Both the position numbers and the translations under genes were made by a program. The notes below the pieces were generated by a model that ran no database searches, was not told where the DNA came from, and was given only the letters and a program-made list of their open reading frames with translations. Below, one piece after another: positions 10,254 to 20,309 of a stretch of DNA of 64,000 nucleotides. The stretch is from Varibaculum cambriense DSM 15806 (lineage in GTDB: Bacteria; Actinomycetota; Actinomycetes; Actinomycetales; Actinomycetaceae), in assembly GCF_000420065.1 (NCBI RefSeq), contig NZ_ATUF01000002.1, positions 558,001 to 622,000 of the forward strand, read 5' to 3'. The stretch's first letter is position 1. Each line of letters begins with the position of its first letter.

Positions 10254-11576
10254 GTGAGTTCACACAAGAAGAGCGCGAAAGACTATATCGGGCGTATTCG
10301 CCACGCTAAAAAGCCGCCGTATCCTCCCAAGATACGACGTGCTTTATCCTGCGCCTTGGTGTTTTTGTTGTCATTTTCCTTAACTGGTGCACTCCTCATT
10401 TACCAGGATCTATCCAGCCGAGTCACCAACTTAAGAACCTCAACTTTACTTAATCGCACACCTCCGGATTCCTACGACGGGCGCGCCCTCAATATTTTGA
10501 TAATTGGTTCTGACTCTCGCGCCGGCAAAGGTAACCAGACTCTAACTAATAACGACGATCCCACCGAACGCTCCGATACCACGATGATTATGCATATCTC
10601 TAAGGATCGTTCTCAGGTAAATGTAGTTTCTATTCCCCGCGATCTAATAGTCGATATTCCTGCTTGTCAACGTAGTGATGGCAGCACTTCTAAGCCCCAA
10701 AGAGCCCAATTTAACTGGGCATATTCGATTGGATCGCTAGGCGGTGACCGCGCCTCGGCGGTAGTGTGCACCTGGAAAACGGTGGAAAAACTCTCCGGTA
10801 TACATATTGATGAATCCATAGTGGTGGACTTCAATGGTTTTTCATCAATGATCGACGCCCTGGGGGGAATCAACATTTACGTCCCCACCAAGATAAACGA
10901 CAAAATAAACTCCGGGCTAGTGCTAGAACCCGGCTGTAAACATTTCAACGGCAAGGAAGCCTTAGCCTACGCGCGGGTGCGGCACGGAGTCAAAGGATCG
11001 GATGGTTCCGATATCCAACGCATCCAGCGCCAACAGGCAGTGATGGGCATTATGATGCGGGCAGCCTTACAAAAGAACATGCTTACCTCCCTGAATCAGC
11101 TCTATGGCTTTGTAGGTAATGGTTTGGGAGCTTTAACCATGTCAGAGGGGCTTTCTTCAGTTTCCCAGCTGGCCGGATTGGGCTGGTCCTTGCAATCACT
11201 TAAACCAGATCAGCTGCTCTTCCTCACCCTCCCTGTCTACGAGGCTCCTTTTGACCACAACCGGCTATTGCTGTCTGAGAAAAAAGCGAAGCCGATTTGG
11301 GATTCCTTCATCAATGACACTTCCCTACCCCCCGGGGTGGAAGTGCGAGATGGAAACGGCAATGTTCACACTATTACCGAACAGACCTCTGCTTCCCAGT
11401 CCCCACAGGCGGGTGCCTCCCCTTCCGCTTCTGCGAGTGAGACTCCTGCGACTTCAGGGTCTACCTCTCAAGATTTGCGGCCAGCGGAGGATCTGCGTCA
11501 AAGCGGTTCGCTTAACTCCAAATTAAGCCCCGAAGAACTAGCTGAGCTGCAACGTAAATGCGAAGCAGGGAATTAA
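10254..11576 (+). CDS. LytR-CpsA-Psr (LCP) family glycopolymer ligase
   Basis: LCP enzymes move lipid-linked glycopolymers onto peptidoglycan outside the membrane. 440 residues starting with GTG at 10254. A basic cytoplasmic N-terminus (about 30 residues) precedes one membrane helix (about 31-50). The LCP core shows NILIIGSDSRAG, ERSDTTMIMHI, VSIPRDLIVDIP with the conserved Arg-Asp, then HFNGKEALAYARVRHG and IQRIQRQQAVM. The tail after about residue 375 is Ser/Thr/Ala-rich and probably a disordered wall-spanning stretch. There is no LytR_C domain. A second, quite different LCP gene follows 50 bp later. Confidence 0.93.
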   Translation: MSSHKKSAKDYIGRIRHAKKPPYPPKIRRALSCALVFLLSFSLTGALLIYQDLSSRVTNLRTSTLLNRTPPDSYDGRALNILIIGSDSRAGKGNQTLTNNDDPTERSDTTMIMHISKDRSQVNVVSIPRDLIVDIPACQRSDGSTSKPQRAQFNWAYSIGSLGGDRASAVVCTWKTVEKLSGIHIDESIVVDFNGFSSMIDALGGINIYVPTKINDKINSGLVLEPGCKHFNGKEALAYARVRHGVKGSDGSDIQRIQRQQAVMGIMMRAALQKNMLTSLNQLYGFVGNGLGALTMSEGLSSVSQLAGLGWSLQSLKPDQLLFLTLPVYEAPFDHNRLLLSEKKAKPIWDSFINDTSLPPGVEVRDGNGNVHTITEQTSASQSPQAGASPSASASETPATSGSTSQDLRPAEDLRQSGSLNSKLSPEELAELQRKCEAGN

Positions 11577-11626
11577 TAAGCAGGGATTTAAAGCGCCCTC
11601 CGGTTAACAGTTAGGAAGCAAATAAC

Positions 11627-13018
11627 TTGAGTCAACAGAACCCACCGGAATCTTTCCCGCCTCCAAATAGGCGACGCCCCCGGCCAAGTCAAGCAGTTCC
11701 CCCCTCCTACGCTCCGCAGCAAAGGCGGCAACGTTCTACAGTTTCCGCTAGTCGCACCTATTTAGATTCTGACCAGAATGCGAATCGTGCCGGGAATCCT
11801 CAATCCCCCTCCCCGGGGCGTCCTTCGCGCCCAGCGATCTCCCGACGTCTTAAAGATCAGGGAGTTAGCGCCGCGTCATCCAGTTCTAAGGCACAATATA
11901 TTCCGATACAGCCGCGTACTGAGTCCCGGTTTGCGGGACGTGCGGTTCCTACCCGCACTCGGGTAATGCCCGCCGATCATCTTCCCGCAGACTCTGGCTC
12001 GCGGCATAGCCAACCCGCCACTCCCAAACTGGAGCCTACCCCGCCTTCGCGCTCTCCCCAGGTTCCTCGTCTCCGCCTCCCTGCGCGTCGAGTTTTTAAA
12101 TGGGCACTCACTGTGCTCCTGGTTTTCGTTATCGCCTGGCCGTTTTATCTGTGGCACCTAGTGGATTCCCAGCTAAACCGGGTTGACGCCCTCTCAGAGT
12201 TACCGGCTGGGGAGGGCGAAACTTGGCTAATAGCCGGCTCCGATCAGCGCTCCGATGGCAGCGATGGGGGCGTGCAACAGCCTTGGGTTCGCGGGGCTCG
12301 CGCCGATAGCATTATGCTGCTGCGCAAAGTCAATGGGGTAGCGGAACTAGTATCCCTACCCCGCGACACCGCAGTTAATATTCCCGGACGCGGCCTCAAT
12401 AAACTCAATGCTTCCTACGCACTAGGAGGACCGAAACTACTGGTAAAAACGGTAGAGGGAGTAAGCGGAGTCAAGGTAGATCACTATGTTGAGGTAACCA
12501 TGGGTGCGGTGACCCAACTAGTAGACGCAGTAGGTGGGGTGGAACTCTGCCTCGACTATGATGTCGACGATGCCGATTCTGCTTTGAAATGGAAGAGTGG
12601 CTGCCACCAGGCCGATGGGGCAACTGCGTTGGCATTTTCCCGGATGCGACACCAAGATCCTCGCGGGGATATTGGGAGGGCGGAACGTCAACGCCAGGTG
12701 GTTTCTAAGCTGTCACAAACTCTGATTACCCCTTCGACCTTCCTCAGCCCTTTCAAGCAGCGCGACTTGGCAAACGCGGGGGCAAGCAATCTGACTTGTG
12801 ATTCTGATTCAGGTGCCTGGGCACTGGGTAAGATGCTCTTTGCCTATCGCAGCGCCGCCAGCAATAACCTCACTGGGGTTCCTCCCATTGCCAAAATGGC
12901 TTATTACCGCGGCGGGCATGGAGCCATGGTGCTCTTAGATGAGCAGAGAACCCCCAGTTTCTGGTCGGCTTTCCGAAAGGGTACCCTGCAGCCGAGCCAA
13001 TATCACCAGTTCCAGTAG
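11627..13018 (+). CDS. Second LCP-family protein with long Pro/Arg-rich cytoplasmic region
   Basis: 463 residues starting at TTG (11627) with a weak AGGA about ten bases upstream. Residues 1-155 are a Pro/Ser/Arg-rich, probably disordered cytoplasmic region. One membrane helix (about 157-178, WALTVLLVFVIAWPFYLWHL) leads to the LCP domain: WLIAGSDQRSDG, GARADSIMLL, VSLPRDTAVNIPG, LNASYALGG, GCHQADGATALAFSRMRH, then IGRAERQRQVV. The core Arg-Asp and Arg residues for the polyprenyl-phosphate substrate are kept. The domain aligns with the first LCP only at motif level, so the pair is probably not a recent duplication. The start codon is the least certain part. Confidence 0.9.
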   Translation: MSQQNPPESFPPPNRRRPRPSQAVPPSYAPQQRRQRSTVSASRTYLDSDQNANRAGNPQSPSPGRPSRPAISRRLKDQGVSAASSSSKAQYIPIQPRTESRFAGRAVPTRTRVMPADHLPADSGSRHSQPATPKLEPTPPSRSPQVPRLRLPARRVFKWALTVLLVFVIAWPFYLWHLVDSQLNRVDALSELPAGEGETWLIAGSDQRSDGSDGGVQQPWVRGARADSIMLLRKVNGVAELVSLPRDTAVNIPGRGLNKLNASYALGGPKLLVKTVEGVSGVKVDHYVEVTMGAVTQLVDAVGGVELCLDYDVDDADSALKWKSGCHQADGATALAFSRMRHQDPRGDIGRAERQRQVVSKLSQTLITPSTFLSPFKQRDLANAGASNLTCDSDSGAWALGKMLFAYRSAASNNLTGVPPIAKMAYYRGGHGAMVLLDEQRTPSFWSAFRKGTLQPSQYHQFQ

Positions 13019-13147
13019 CCTCCCAGCAAAATCGCGCAGCTTAGCTAGCCAGGGCGAGATACCCGGCTTTTGGGCAGCTAATATCCCTCTAGTCCCCCGG
13101 TGCAGATTTTGCGAGCGGGAAAACTAGGAAGGATACTGACGTTTCAA

Positions 13148-13161
13148 GGTGTTTAAACACC
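13148..13161. repeat. 14-bp perfect palindrome over the galE stop codon
   Basis: GGTGTTTAAACACC, centred on the TTTAAA that contains the galE stop (complement of 13153-13155). It could be part of a 3' hairpin, but there is no loop or T-run. Confidence 0.4.
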
Positions 13162-14142
13162 GGGAATGCGATCTGGTCCGGCCTGCCAAGCACTCCAAGC
13201 TGACTCTAGGATCTCTTTAATTCCGTTTTCGGCTTTCCAATCTAGGTCAACCCGGATCCTGGTGGTGTCGCCGATCAACTGCGCGGGATCCCCAGGGCGA
13301 CGCGGATCTTCATCCGCGGTGAATTCAATCCCGGTTACCTCCCGAATACCGTCGATGATTTCGCGAACTGAAGTCCCCTGCCCAGTACCTACGTTGAACA
13401 CATGGTGTTCCATTTCTTTCCCGGAGGCCACGTAATCGAGGGCGTGTAGGTGTGCGTCCGCCAAATCACGAACATGGATATAGTCACGGATGCAGGTGCC
13501 ATCCGGAGTGTCGTAATCGGTGCCAAAAATCTTGGGACTTTGTCCTTTGGCAAGACGCTCCAGCACCATCGGAATCAAGTTGAGGCGAGCGGGATCACCC
13601 AGTTCGTCCCAACCGGAGCCCGCTACATTGAAGTAACGCAGTCCGATCCAGCGCAGACCCCAGGCGCGTTCACAATCGGCCATCATCCATTCCCCTATCA
13701 GCTTGGTTTCTCCATAGGGGTTGATAGGTTTACCGGCAAGGTCTTCGGAAACTACTGGCACATCTGGTTGACCGTAGACGGCTGCCGAAGAGGAAAAGAT
13801 CATCTGCCGGGTACCGGCATCACGCATAGCTGCCATAACATTGGCCAATCCCCCTACGTTCTGCTGGTAGTACCACATGGGTTTTTCAACCGATTCTCCC
13901 ACCTGCTTGCGCGCGGCAAAGTGAATAACTGCGGTTACGTCCTCGTCGATGAGCGTTTGGAAGATCTTCTTTCGCGCTCCCGCGGCGGCCACATCTAGCT
14001 GGACTAGTTTGGCGTCACCGATCCGATCTGCGGTTCCATAAGACAAGTCGTCAATAACTACTACTTTTTCTCCACGCTGAGCCAAAAGTCTCACTACGTG
14101 AGCGCCAATATAACCCGCGCCTCCCACAACTAAAATACTCAT
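13153..14142 (-). CDS. galE: UDP-glucose 4-epimerase
   Basis: Interconverts UDP-glucose and UDP-galactose in the cytoplasm, supplying galactose for surface glycans. 329 residues, extended short-chain dehydrogenase fold. The NAD-binding GGAGYIGAH motif is at the N-terminus, and the catalytic Ser region is SSSAAVYG with the YGETK Tyr-x-x-x-Lys pair after it. The substrate-loop segment GTCIRDYIHVRDLADAH and the C-terminal EDPRRPGDPA are typical of GalE. It is transcribed opposite to the neighbouring LCP and RCC1 genes, so it is its own unit. Its position among envelope genes fits a role in cell-wall polysaccharide supply. Confidence 0.95.
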   Translation of the reverse strand: MSILVVGGAGYIGAHVVRLLAQRGEKVVVIDDLSYGTADRIGDAKLVQLDVAAAGARKKIFQTLIDEDVTAVIHFAARKQVGESVEKPMWYYQQNVGGLANVMAAMRDAGTRQMIFSSSAAVYGQPDVPVVSEDLAGKPINPYGETKLIGEWMMADCERAWGLRWIGLRYFNVAGSGWDELGDPARLNLIPMVLERLAKGQSPKIFGTDYDTPDGTCIRDYIHVRDLADAHLHALDYVASGKEMEHHVFNVGTGQGTSVREIIDGIREVTGIEFTADEDPRRPGDPAQLIGDTTRIRVDLDWKAENGIKEILESAWSAWQAGPDRIPGV

Positions 14143-14308
14143 AGCAACAGATTACTTCAGCAGACGGCGATCGTTGTCTTTAACCGGGAATTCTCAGGGA
14201 TTTTAATCAGCTTTTACCTGTTTTCTGACTTCAAACTTCGTTAAAAATAGGTTAAAATGGGCTAAGGAGTATCAATAGGGTTCTCGGTTAGGCAGGAGGT
14301 GAACCAGG

Positions 14309-15808
14309 GTGCGTGACGCCGCGTCTAAACGTCGCATTGGAATGCAGGTAGCGCTGGCAGTAGTGGCGGTATTCGTTGCCCTGGGAACTCTAATTATCGC
14401 CCCCACTACCTCCATCGCGGGCGCCGTAAAACCTACCTATGAAATCACCCTGACACCAGTAAATCCCCAGCCCACTACCACTACTCCGACTTCTGATTAC
14501 GATCCGGTGATGCCCGGACCTTCTCCTACTCCTACCTTTAACGGTCCGCGCATTATCCTGTCGCTGCGTCCGGTACAGCCCGGCCCTTCTCCGGTTCCCA
14601 CTTTTAACCAAACCACTTCCCCCTCCGACACGGTGCAAGAGGTGGGTGTAGCCCAGGACTTACGGCGTGCCTCTGCCTCTGGTTCTTTTGCCTGTGGCTT
14701 GCGCACCGATGGCACTGCCCGCTGCTGGGGAGTGAACGATTCTGGTCAGTTAGGGATTCCCATAACTCGCCAACCGGCAATATTACCGCAGACCATAGCG
14801 AATCAACCGGTGAAATTTACTCAGATTTCCACGGGGCGGGAATACACCTGCGGCCTGGGCACCGACAAGTTTGTTTACTGCTGGGGAGATAACTCCTTTG
14901 GACAACTGGGACAGGTTAAGTCCCGAACCCAACTATCGGGGTCTTTCAATCCCTTGCGGGTAGCGACCCTGCCCGCAGATACCGCTCAAATCGCCACAGG
15001 AGGGCGCCATGCCTGCGCCCTTTCCAACTCCGGAGTACTTACTTGCTGGGGAGCCAATGAAATGGCGCAGGTGGGTAACAGCACTAATATTGGGAATCAG
15101 CTAAAACCGGTAGCGGTAATGACCGAAGTAAAAGAGGTCGCCACCGGTAATGACCACACCTGTGCGCTCAAGCAAGACGGCACGGTTTATTGTTGGGGAG
15201 TAAAAGCTGGCTGGGACGGTTGGAACGATCGCCTGGCAGTCAACTACCAGCTGCGCCCGGTCCCGGTTTCACAGCTTAAATTCGTCTCTTTGCGAGCCGC
15301 AGGGGATCGCAGCTGCGCAATTGCTGAAAATAAACGGCTATATTGCTGGGGAATCAACACCGACGGTCAGGCAGGAAAACCGGGCGATATGTCTACGCGA
15401 GGCAAAATGCTGCAGCCGGAACTGATCAGCTCCCTCCCAGAAGTTAGCCAGGTGTACCTAGGCTACTACGGGGGCTGTGCAGTCACTCCCAGTGGCAGTA
15501 CCTACTGTTGGGGACGCAATGACTTCGGCCAACTGGGACCGGGGATTGCTCTAACTAAACGGGTAGCTGGCAATAACACGCAGATTATCGGGGCAGCTCC
15601 CGCGGTTAGTGGTTTAGATGCTCGCCTAGGGGCAAATGCCCGCTCCACTATCTTTATGGGAAGTACCTTTACCTGCATGTTAGATAAACAGAACAATATG
15701 TACTGTGTAGGCAACTGGGCGCAGGGACAGTTAGCAGATGGAAGGCGTAGCGATCGGCTTTCAAACGCGCGAACCGCCCAGATCACCCCGGTCTATTCCC
15801 GCCTGTAA
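14309..15808 (+). CDS. Secreted RCC1-repeat (beta-propeller) protein
   Basis: 499 residues starting at GTG 14309, with an AGGAGGT ribosome-binding site at 14294-14300 that fixes the start. An N-terminal signal peptide (about residues 1-38, hydrophobic VALAVVAVFVALGTLII) is followed by a Pro/Thr-rich linker with two similar PGPSP(T/V)PTFN segments. Then come seven RCC1-type blades. Each carries a Cys about 12 residues before a second Cys in the pattern C.L...G...CWG.N..GQLG, so every blade may hold a disulfide, as suits an exported protein. The last blade has CVG in place of CWG. Binding partner unknown. The GtrA-like gene begins ten bases after the stop. Confidence 0.88.
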   Translation: MRDAASKRRIGMQVALAVVAVFVALGTLIIAPTTSIAGAVKPTYEITLTPVNPQPTTTTPTSDYDPVMPGPSPTPTFNGPRIILSLRPVQPGPSPVPTFNQTTSPSDTVQEVGVAQDLRRASASGSFACGLRTDGTARCWGVNDSGQLGIPITRQPAILPQTIANQPVKFTQISTGREYTCGLGTDKFVYCWGDNSFGQLGQVKSRTQLSGSFNPLRVATLPADTAQIATGGRHACALSNSGVLTCWGANEMAQVGNSTNIGNQLKPVAVMTEVKEVATGNDHTCALKQDGTVYCWGVKAGWDGWNDRLAVNYQLRPVPVSQLKFVSLRAAGDRSCAIAENKRLYCWGINTDGQAGKPGDMSTRGKMLQPELISSLPEVSQVYLGYYGGCAVTPSGSTYCWGRNDFGQLGPGIALTKRVAGNNTQIIGAAPAVSGLDARLGANARSTIFMGSTFTCMLDKQNNMYCVGNWAQGQLADGRRSDRLSNARTAQITPVYSRL

Positions 15809-15817
15809 TCTTAAGCC

Positions 15818-16264
15818 GTGGGAAAATTCTACACCTATCTACGCGCCCCCGGACGCCTGATCAGGATTATCAAGTTCTGTCTAGTGGGCGGAATGAACTA
15901 CCTGGTTGATGTATCTGTTTTCAACCTGTTAATGGTAAGTTGGCTTTCCTCACACCCCTTGACTTCCAAAATTTTAGCCGCCGCGGTAGCCACCATATTT
16001 TCCTGGGTGGTTAACCGGCAATGGACTTTCCGCAACCAACGCACCGACAATCGCCTGCAAGAGTTTATTGGCTTCGCGGTAGTTAACTTACTCGGAATGG
16101 TGCCTGCGGTTATTTGTCTGGGCATCAGCCACTACCTTTTGGGGTTGACCTCGCTGCTGGCTGACAATATCTCCGCCAATATTATCGGATTGATTTTAGG
16201 AACTATTTTACGTTTTTTCTTGTATGAACACCTGATTTTTACCGGTAAGCAGCAGCGCGAGTGA
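15818..16264 (+). CDS. GtrA-like membrane protein (putative lipid-linked sugar flippase)
   Basis: 148 residues starting with GTG at 15818, ten bases after the RCC1 gene and therefore in the same transcript. The protein has the GtrA layout of four membrane helices: an N-terminal FCLVGGMNYLVDVSVFNLL segment, VVNRQWTFRNQ after helix two, and two further helices ending with a FFLYEHLIF segment. GtrA-family proteins are thought to flip polyprenyl-phosphate sugars across the membrane for glycan or protein modification. This fits the LCP, galE and O-mannosyltransferase genes in the region, although no direct partner glycosyltransferase is adjacent. Confidence 0.9.
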   Translation: MGKFYTYLRAPGRLIRIIKFCLVGGMNYLVDVSVFNLLMVSWLSSHPLTSKILAAAVATIFSWVVNRQWTFRNQRTDNRLQEFIGFAVVNLLGMVPAVICLGISHYLLGLTSLLADNISANIIGLILGTILRFFLYEHLIFTGKQQRE

Positions 16265-16341
16265 AGTCTGATTTTCTGAGGACGCGTCTAAAGAGAGTTT
16301 TTACCAGCGCCCCCAGTTAGGACTAAGGGTCAATGAATATT

Positions 16342-16355
16342 TCTCGATATCGAGA
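16342..16355. promoter_or_regulatory. 14-bp perfect palindrome upstream of mdh
   Basis: TCTCGATATCGAGA lies 154 bp before the mdh start. Length and symmetry suit a dimeric repressor site, but no known operator matches. Confidence 0.4.
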
Positions 16356-16403
16356 TGCGCCTTATTACCTGCGTTTATATAGGTATTTTTAAGAAATCTT
16401 TTA

Positions 16404-16417
16404 GTGGCAGATGCCAC
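16404..16417. promoter_or_regulatory. Inverted repeat in mdh leader (GTGGCA)
   Basis: GTGGCA-GA-TGCCAC, a perfect 6-bp inverted repeat about 90 bp before the mdh start. It is either a protein site or a small RNA hairpin. Confidence 0.35.
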
Positions 16418-16430
16418 CTTAAAGCGTTAG

Positions 16431-17507
<1,077 letters not shown>

Positions 17508-17545
17508 ACCTATTAGTTTCCTCCCTGCCCGCTAGGCAGTGGACA

Positions 17546-17588
17546 AAAATGCTCGGGGCTGAACCTCTGGTTCAGCCCCGAGCATTTT
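17546..17588. terminator. Bidirectional intrinsic terminator between mdh and pcrA
   Basis: A 20-bp perfect stem (GCTCGGGGCTGAACC core flanked by AAAAT and ATTTT) with a TCT loop. A-run and T-run on both sides let it act on both converging genes. Confidence 0.92.
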
Positions 17589-17652
17589 CTACGAGTAAAA
17601 CACGGATAACCACTCGCCTGGCACCAAGTAGTAACTGGGCGCCAACTCGCAA

Positions 17653-20289
17653 CTAGATTTTCTCCATCGGTGCTAAACGTAACAAGAGCCGTTTGGTTAC
17701 TCCCCCGGAGAACTCTACTTTGGCGCTCTTAGAACGGCCCCGCCCTTCAATGGCGATCACCGTACCTTCCCCAAATTTGTCGTGACGCACTCGATCCCCG
17801 GTGCCGACCTCGGTAGCTTTACCAATAGAAGCATTGGCATCGGTACGTGCCCCCAAATCGGTTCCCAAACGTTTCACCTTCCCGGTTTCCCGCCGCGAAA
17901 TCTTCCCGGTTCCGCCGGCTCCGAATGCCGGTCCGGCGGTGTCCTCATCCCGATACCTGCCAGTTCGATGCGAGTAGTTGCGCTCACCGCGACTGCGATA
18001 CCCAGAACTGCTCCGGCGATTGCTGGAACTGCTCCCCCAACTACTCCCGGAGCTCCAAGAGGAAGCGGTATCGAAGGAAAATTCAAACTGCCCGTTACTC
18101 TTACTTAACTGGTCTGGTTGATCCATTAACTCGGTCGGAACCTCCAGCAGGAACGGAGACAGCGGCTGCCAACGGGTTTCTCCCCACATTTGCCGATTAT
18201 GAGCGGCAGTCAAATAAACTTTTTGCTGCGCGCGAGTAATCGCCACGTAGGCCAGGCGGCGTTCCTCTGCCATCTCCCCGGCCTCTCCTAAGGCGCGCGA
18301 ATGCGGGAAGGTTCCTTCCTCCAGTCCGGTTACAAACACCACCGGGAATTCCAAGCCCTTCGCCATATGTACGGTCATCAAAGTAACTTGTCCTCGCTGG
18401 TCACCCGGGAGTTGATCCGCATCAGCCACCAGGGCCACTCTCTCTAAGAAATCCACCAAAGTGCCTTCCGGTTCATCCTCACTGAACTGGGAAGCCACGT
18501 TATAGAACTCCGAAAGGTTATCTAGGCGCACCCCGTCTTGGGGATCTTTCGATCCTTCCAAAGATTTCAAATACCCGGATTCAGTTAGTACCGTCTGCAA
18601 GCTTTCCTTTAACGGCGCGCCCTCAACATAGGACTGCCGGGCAGAAACTAAGCAATCCCAAAACTGAGCGATACTGGTGCGTGCTCGCGGGGTAAGCCCG
18701 CTAATCTCGGCGGTTTCCGGCACCGCTTCGCTCATCCCTGAAAGGTTGGTATCCGCAGCCGCACTAGGACGCTGTTCCCCCAGCTCTTGCAGCCACACTA
18801 AAGCTGCCACCCGCCCTAGGGAAACATCATAAGTATTCGCCGCGGCCTGCAGTGCCGCTTGCGCCTTGCTACCTAAGGAGCGCTTGGGAGTGTTGATGAC
18901 TCGCGTAAAAGACACGGTGTCATCGGGATTTACCACCAGCTGCAAATAGGCGATCGCGTCCTTGATTTCCTTGCGTTCATAGAACTTGGTGCCGCCGATA
19001 ATCCGGTAGGGAATTCCCGCATGGGTTAAAGTTTCTTCCAGGAGGCGCGAGTGGGCATTTATCCGGTAAAAAACCGCAATATCACCGTAGGTGTATTCCC
19101 CACTTACCAGCTGATTTATTTCTTCCACCACCGATAGTGCTTCGTCTCGGTCCCCGGAAGATACCCGTACCCCGACTTTTTCGCCCTCACCAGAATCGGT
19201 CCATAGCTTTTTCTTGTGCCGACTCTGATTATGAGAAATCACCGCATTGGCCGCCGCCAAAATATTCCCACTGGAACGGTAGTTTTGTTCCAGGTAGATA
19301 GTGCGCGCCCCGGGAAAATCTTTCTCGAACTCTTCAATATTGCGCACAGTCGCGCCCCGGAAAGCATAGATAGACTGGTCAGAGTCCCCAACTACGGTAA
19401 GTTCCGCGGGGGTGAGTTCTTCGCCCGCTACCTGTTCTGGTTGCTTAACCGCCGCGCCAGATACCCCTGATAGCAACTTTACCAGCACATACTGGGCATG
19501 ATTAGTATCTTGATATTCGTCTACCAGCACGTGGCGGAAACGCTGACAAAAACTGGATTGCACTAGGGGGTTGCTTTGGAAAAGCTGTACCGTGCGCATA
19601 ATCAAATCATCGAAGTCTAGGGCATTAGCTGCCCCTAAGCGACGTTGATAAGTCGGGTATACCTTCGCCACTACCTCCGCATCTGGCCCGGGACCTGCAC
19701 TAGCGAGGAAGGTATCGGGATCTATCAAAGAGTTCTTTAAATCCGAGATGCGCCCTTGAATCTTCTTAGCTGGGAACCGTTTGGGATCAAGTTGCAGTTC
19801 TTTTAGAATCATGGAAACCAAACGGGTAGCGTCCGCTTGATCATAAATGGTGAAAGAGGATTTAAGGTTCGCAGCCTCGGCGTAGCGGCGTAAGATTCTC
19901 ACGCACGCCGAGTGAAAAGTTGACACCCACATTTGACCAGCCTGCGGCCCGATCAGGGAACTAACCCTTTCTCGCATTTCTGCGGCCGCTTTATTGGTGA
20001 AGGTGATGGCTAAAATTTGCGAGGGATAAGCCTTGCCAGTAGCCAAGAGGTAGGCGATACGACGGGTCAAAACCCGGGTTTTCCCGGAGCCAGCTCCCGC
20101 CATTACCAGTAACGGGCTACCGTAATGCTCGACGGCTTGTCGTTGGGGCTCGTTCAAACCCGCAACAATCTCTTCCGGTCTGGAGAGAGTAGGTGAGGAG
20201 GATGGATCCGCGCCTACCGCGACTGCACCGGGCAGCAGGGTTTGGGACGTGGGGGAATCAGCAGAAAAAAGGGCGTTAAAATCTATCAT
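17653..20289 (-). CDS. pcrA: ATP-dependent DNA helicase PcrA/UvrD
   Basis: Superfamily 1A 3'-5' helicase for nucleotide-excision repair and removal of blocked complexes. 878 residues from the ATG at 20289 (MIDFNALF), 20 bp after the stop of the Asp-box gene; an earlier in-frame start at 20376 would overlap that gene by 67 bp. Motifs in order: LNEPQRQAV (Q motif), AGAGSGKT (Walker A), TFTNKAAAEM (Ia), DEYQDTN (II), GDSDQSIYAFRGA (III), LEQNYRSSGNIL (IV), TVHMAKGLEFPVVF (V), AYVAITRAQ (VI). A Ser/Arg/Gly-rich linker leads to the C-terminal Tudor-like RNA-polymerase-binding module (DRVRHDKFGEGTVIAIEG). Last gene of a four-gene minus-strand run. Confidence 0.95.
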   Translation of the reverse strand: MIDFNALFSADSPTSQTLLPGAVAVGADPSSSPTLSRPEEIVAGLNEPQRQAVEHYGSPLLVMAGAGSGKTRVLTRRIAYLLATGKAYPSQILAITFTNKAAAEMRERVSSLIGPQAGQMWVSTFHSACVRILRRYAEAANLKSSFTIYDQADATRLVSMILKELQLDPKRFPAKKIQGRISDLKNSLIDPDTFLASAGPGPDAEVVAKVYPTYQRRLGAANALDFDDLIMRTVQLFQSNPLVQSSFCQRFRHVLVDEYQDTNHAQYVLVKLLSGVSGAAVKQPEQVAGEELTPAELTVVGDSDQSIYAFRGATVRNIEEFEKDFPGARTIYLEQNYRSSGNILAAANAVISHNQSRHKKKLWTDSGEGEKVGVRVSSGDRDEALSVVEEINQLVSGEYTYGDIAVFYRINAHSRLLEETLTHAGIPYRIIGGTKFYERKEIKDAIAYLQLVVNPDDTVSFTRVINTPKRSLGSKAQAALQAAANTYDVSLGRVAALVWLQELGEQRPSAAADTNLSGMSEAVPETAEISGLTPRARTSIAQFWDCLVSARQSYVEGAPLKESLQTVLTESGYLKSLEGSKDPQDGVRLDNLSEFYNVASQFSEDEPEGTLVDFLERVALVADADQLPGDQRGQVTLMTVHMAKGLEFPVVFVTGLEEGTFPHSRALGEAGEMAEERRLAYVAITRAQQKVYLTAAHNRQMWGETRWQPLSPFLLEVPTELMDQPDQLSKSNGQFEFSFDTASSWSSGSSWGSSSSNRRSSSGYRSRGERNYSHRTGRYRDEDTAGPAFGAGGTGKISRRETGKVKRLGTDLGARTDANASIGKATEVGTGDRVRHDKFGEGTVIAIEGRGRSKSAKVEFSGGVTKRLLLRLAPMEKI

Positions 20290-20309
20290 TAAACCTGGAT
20301 ATCTGGATA

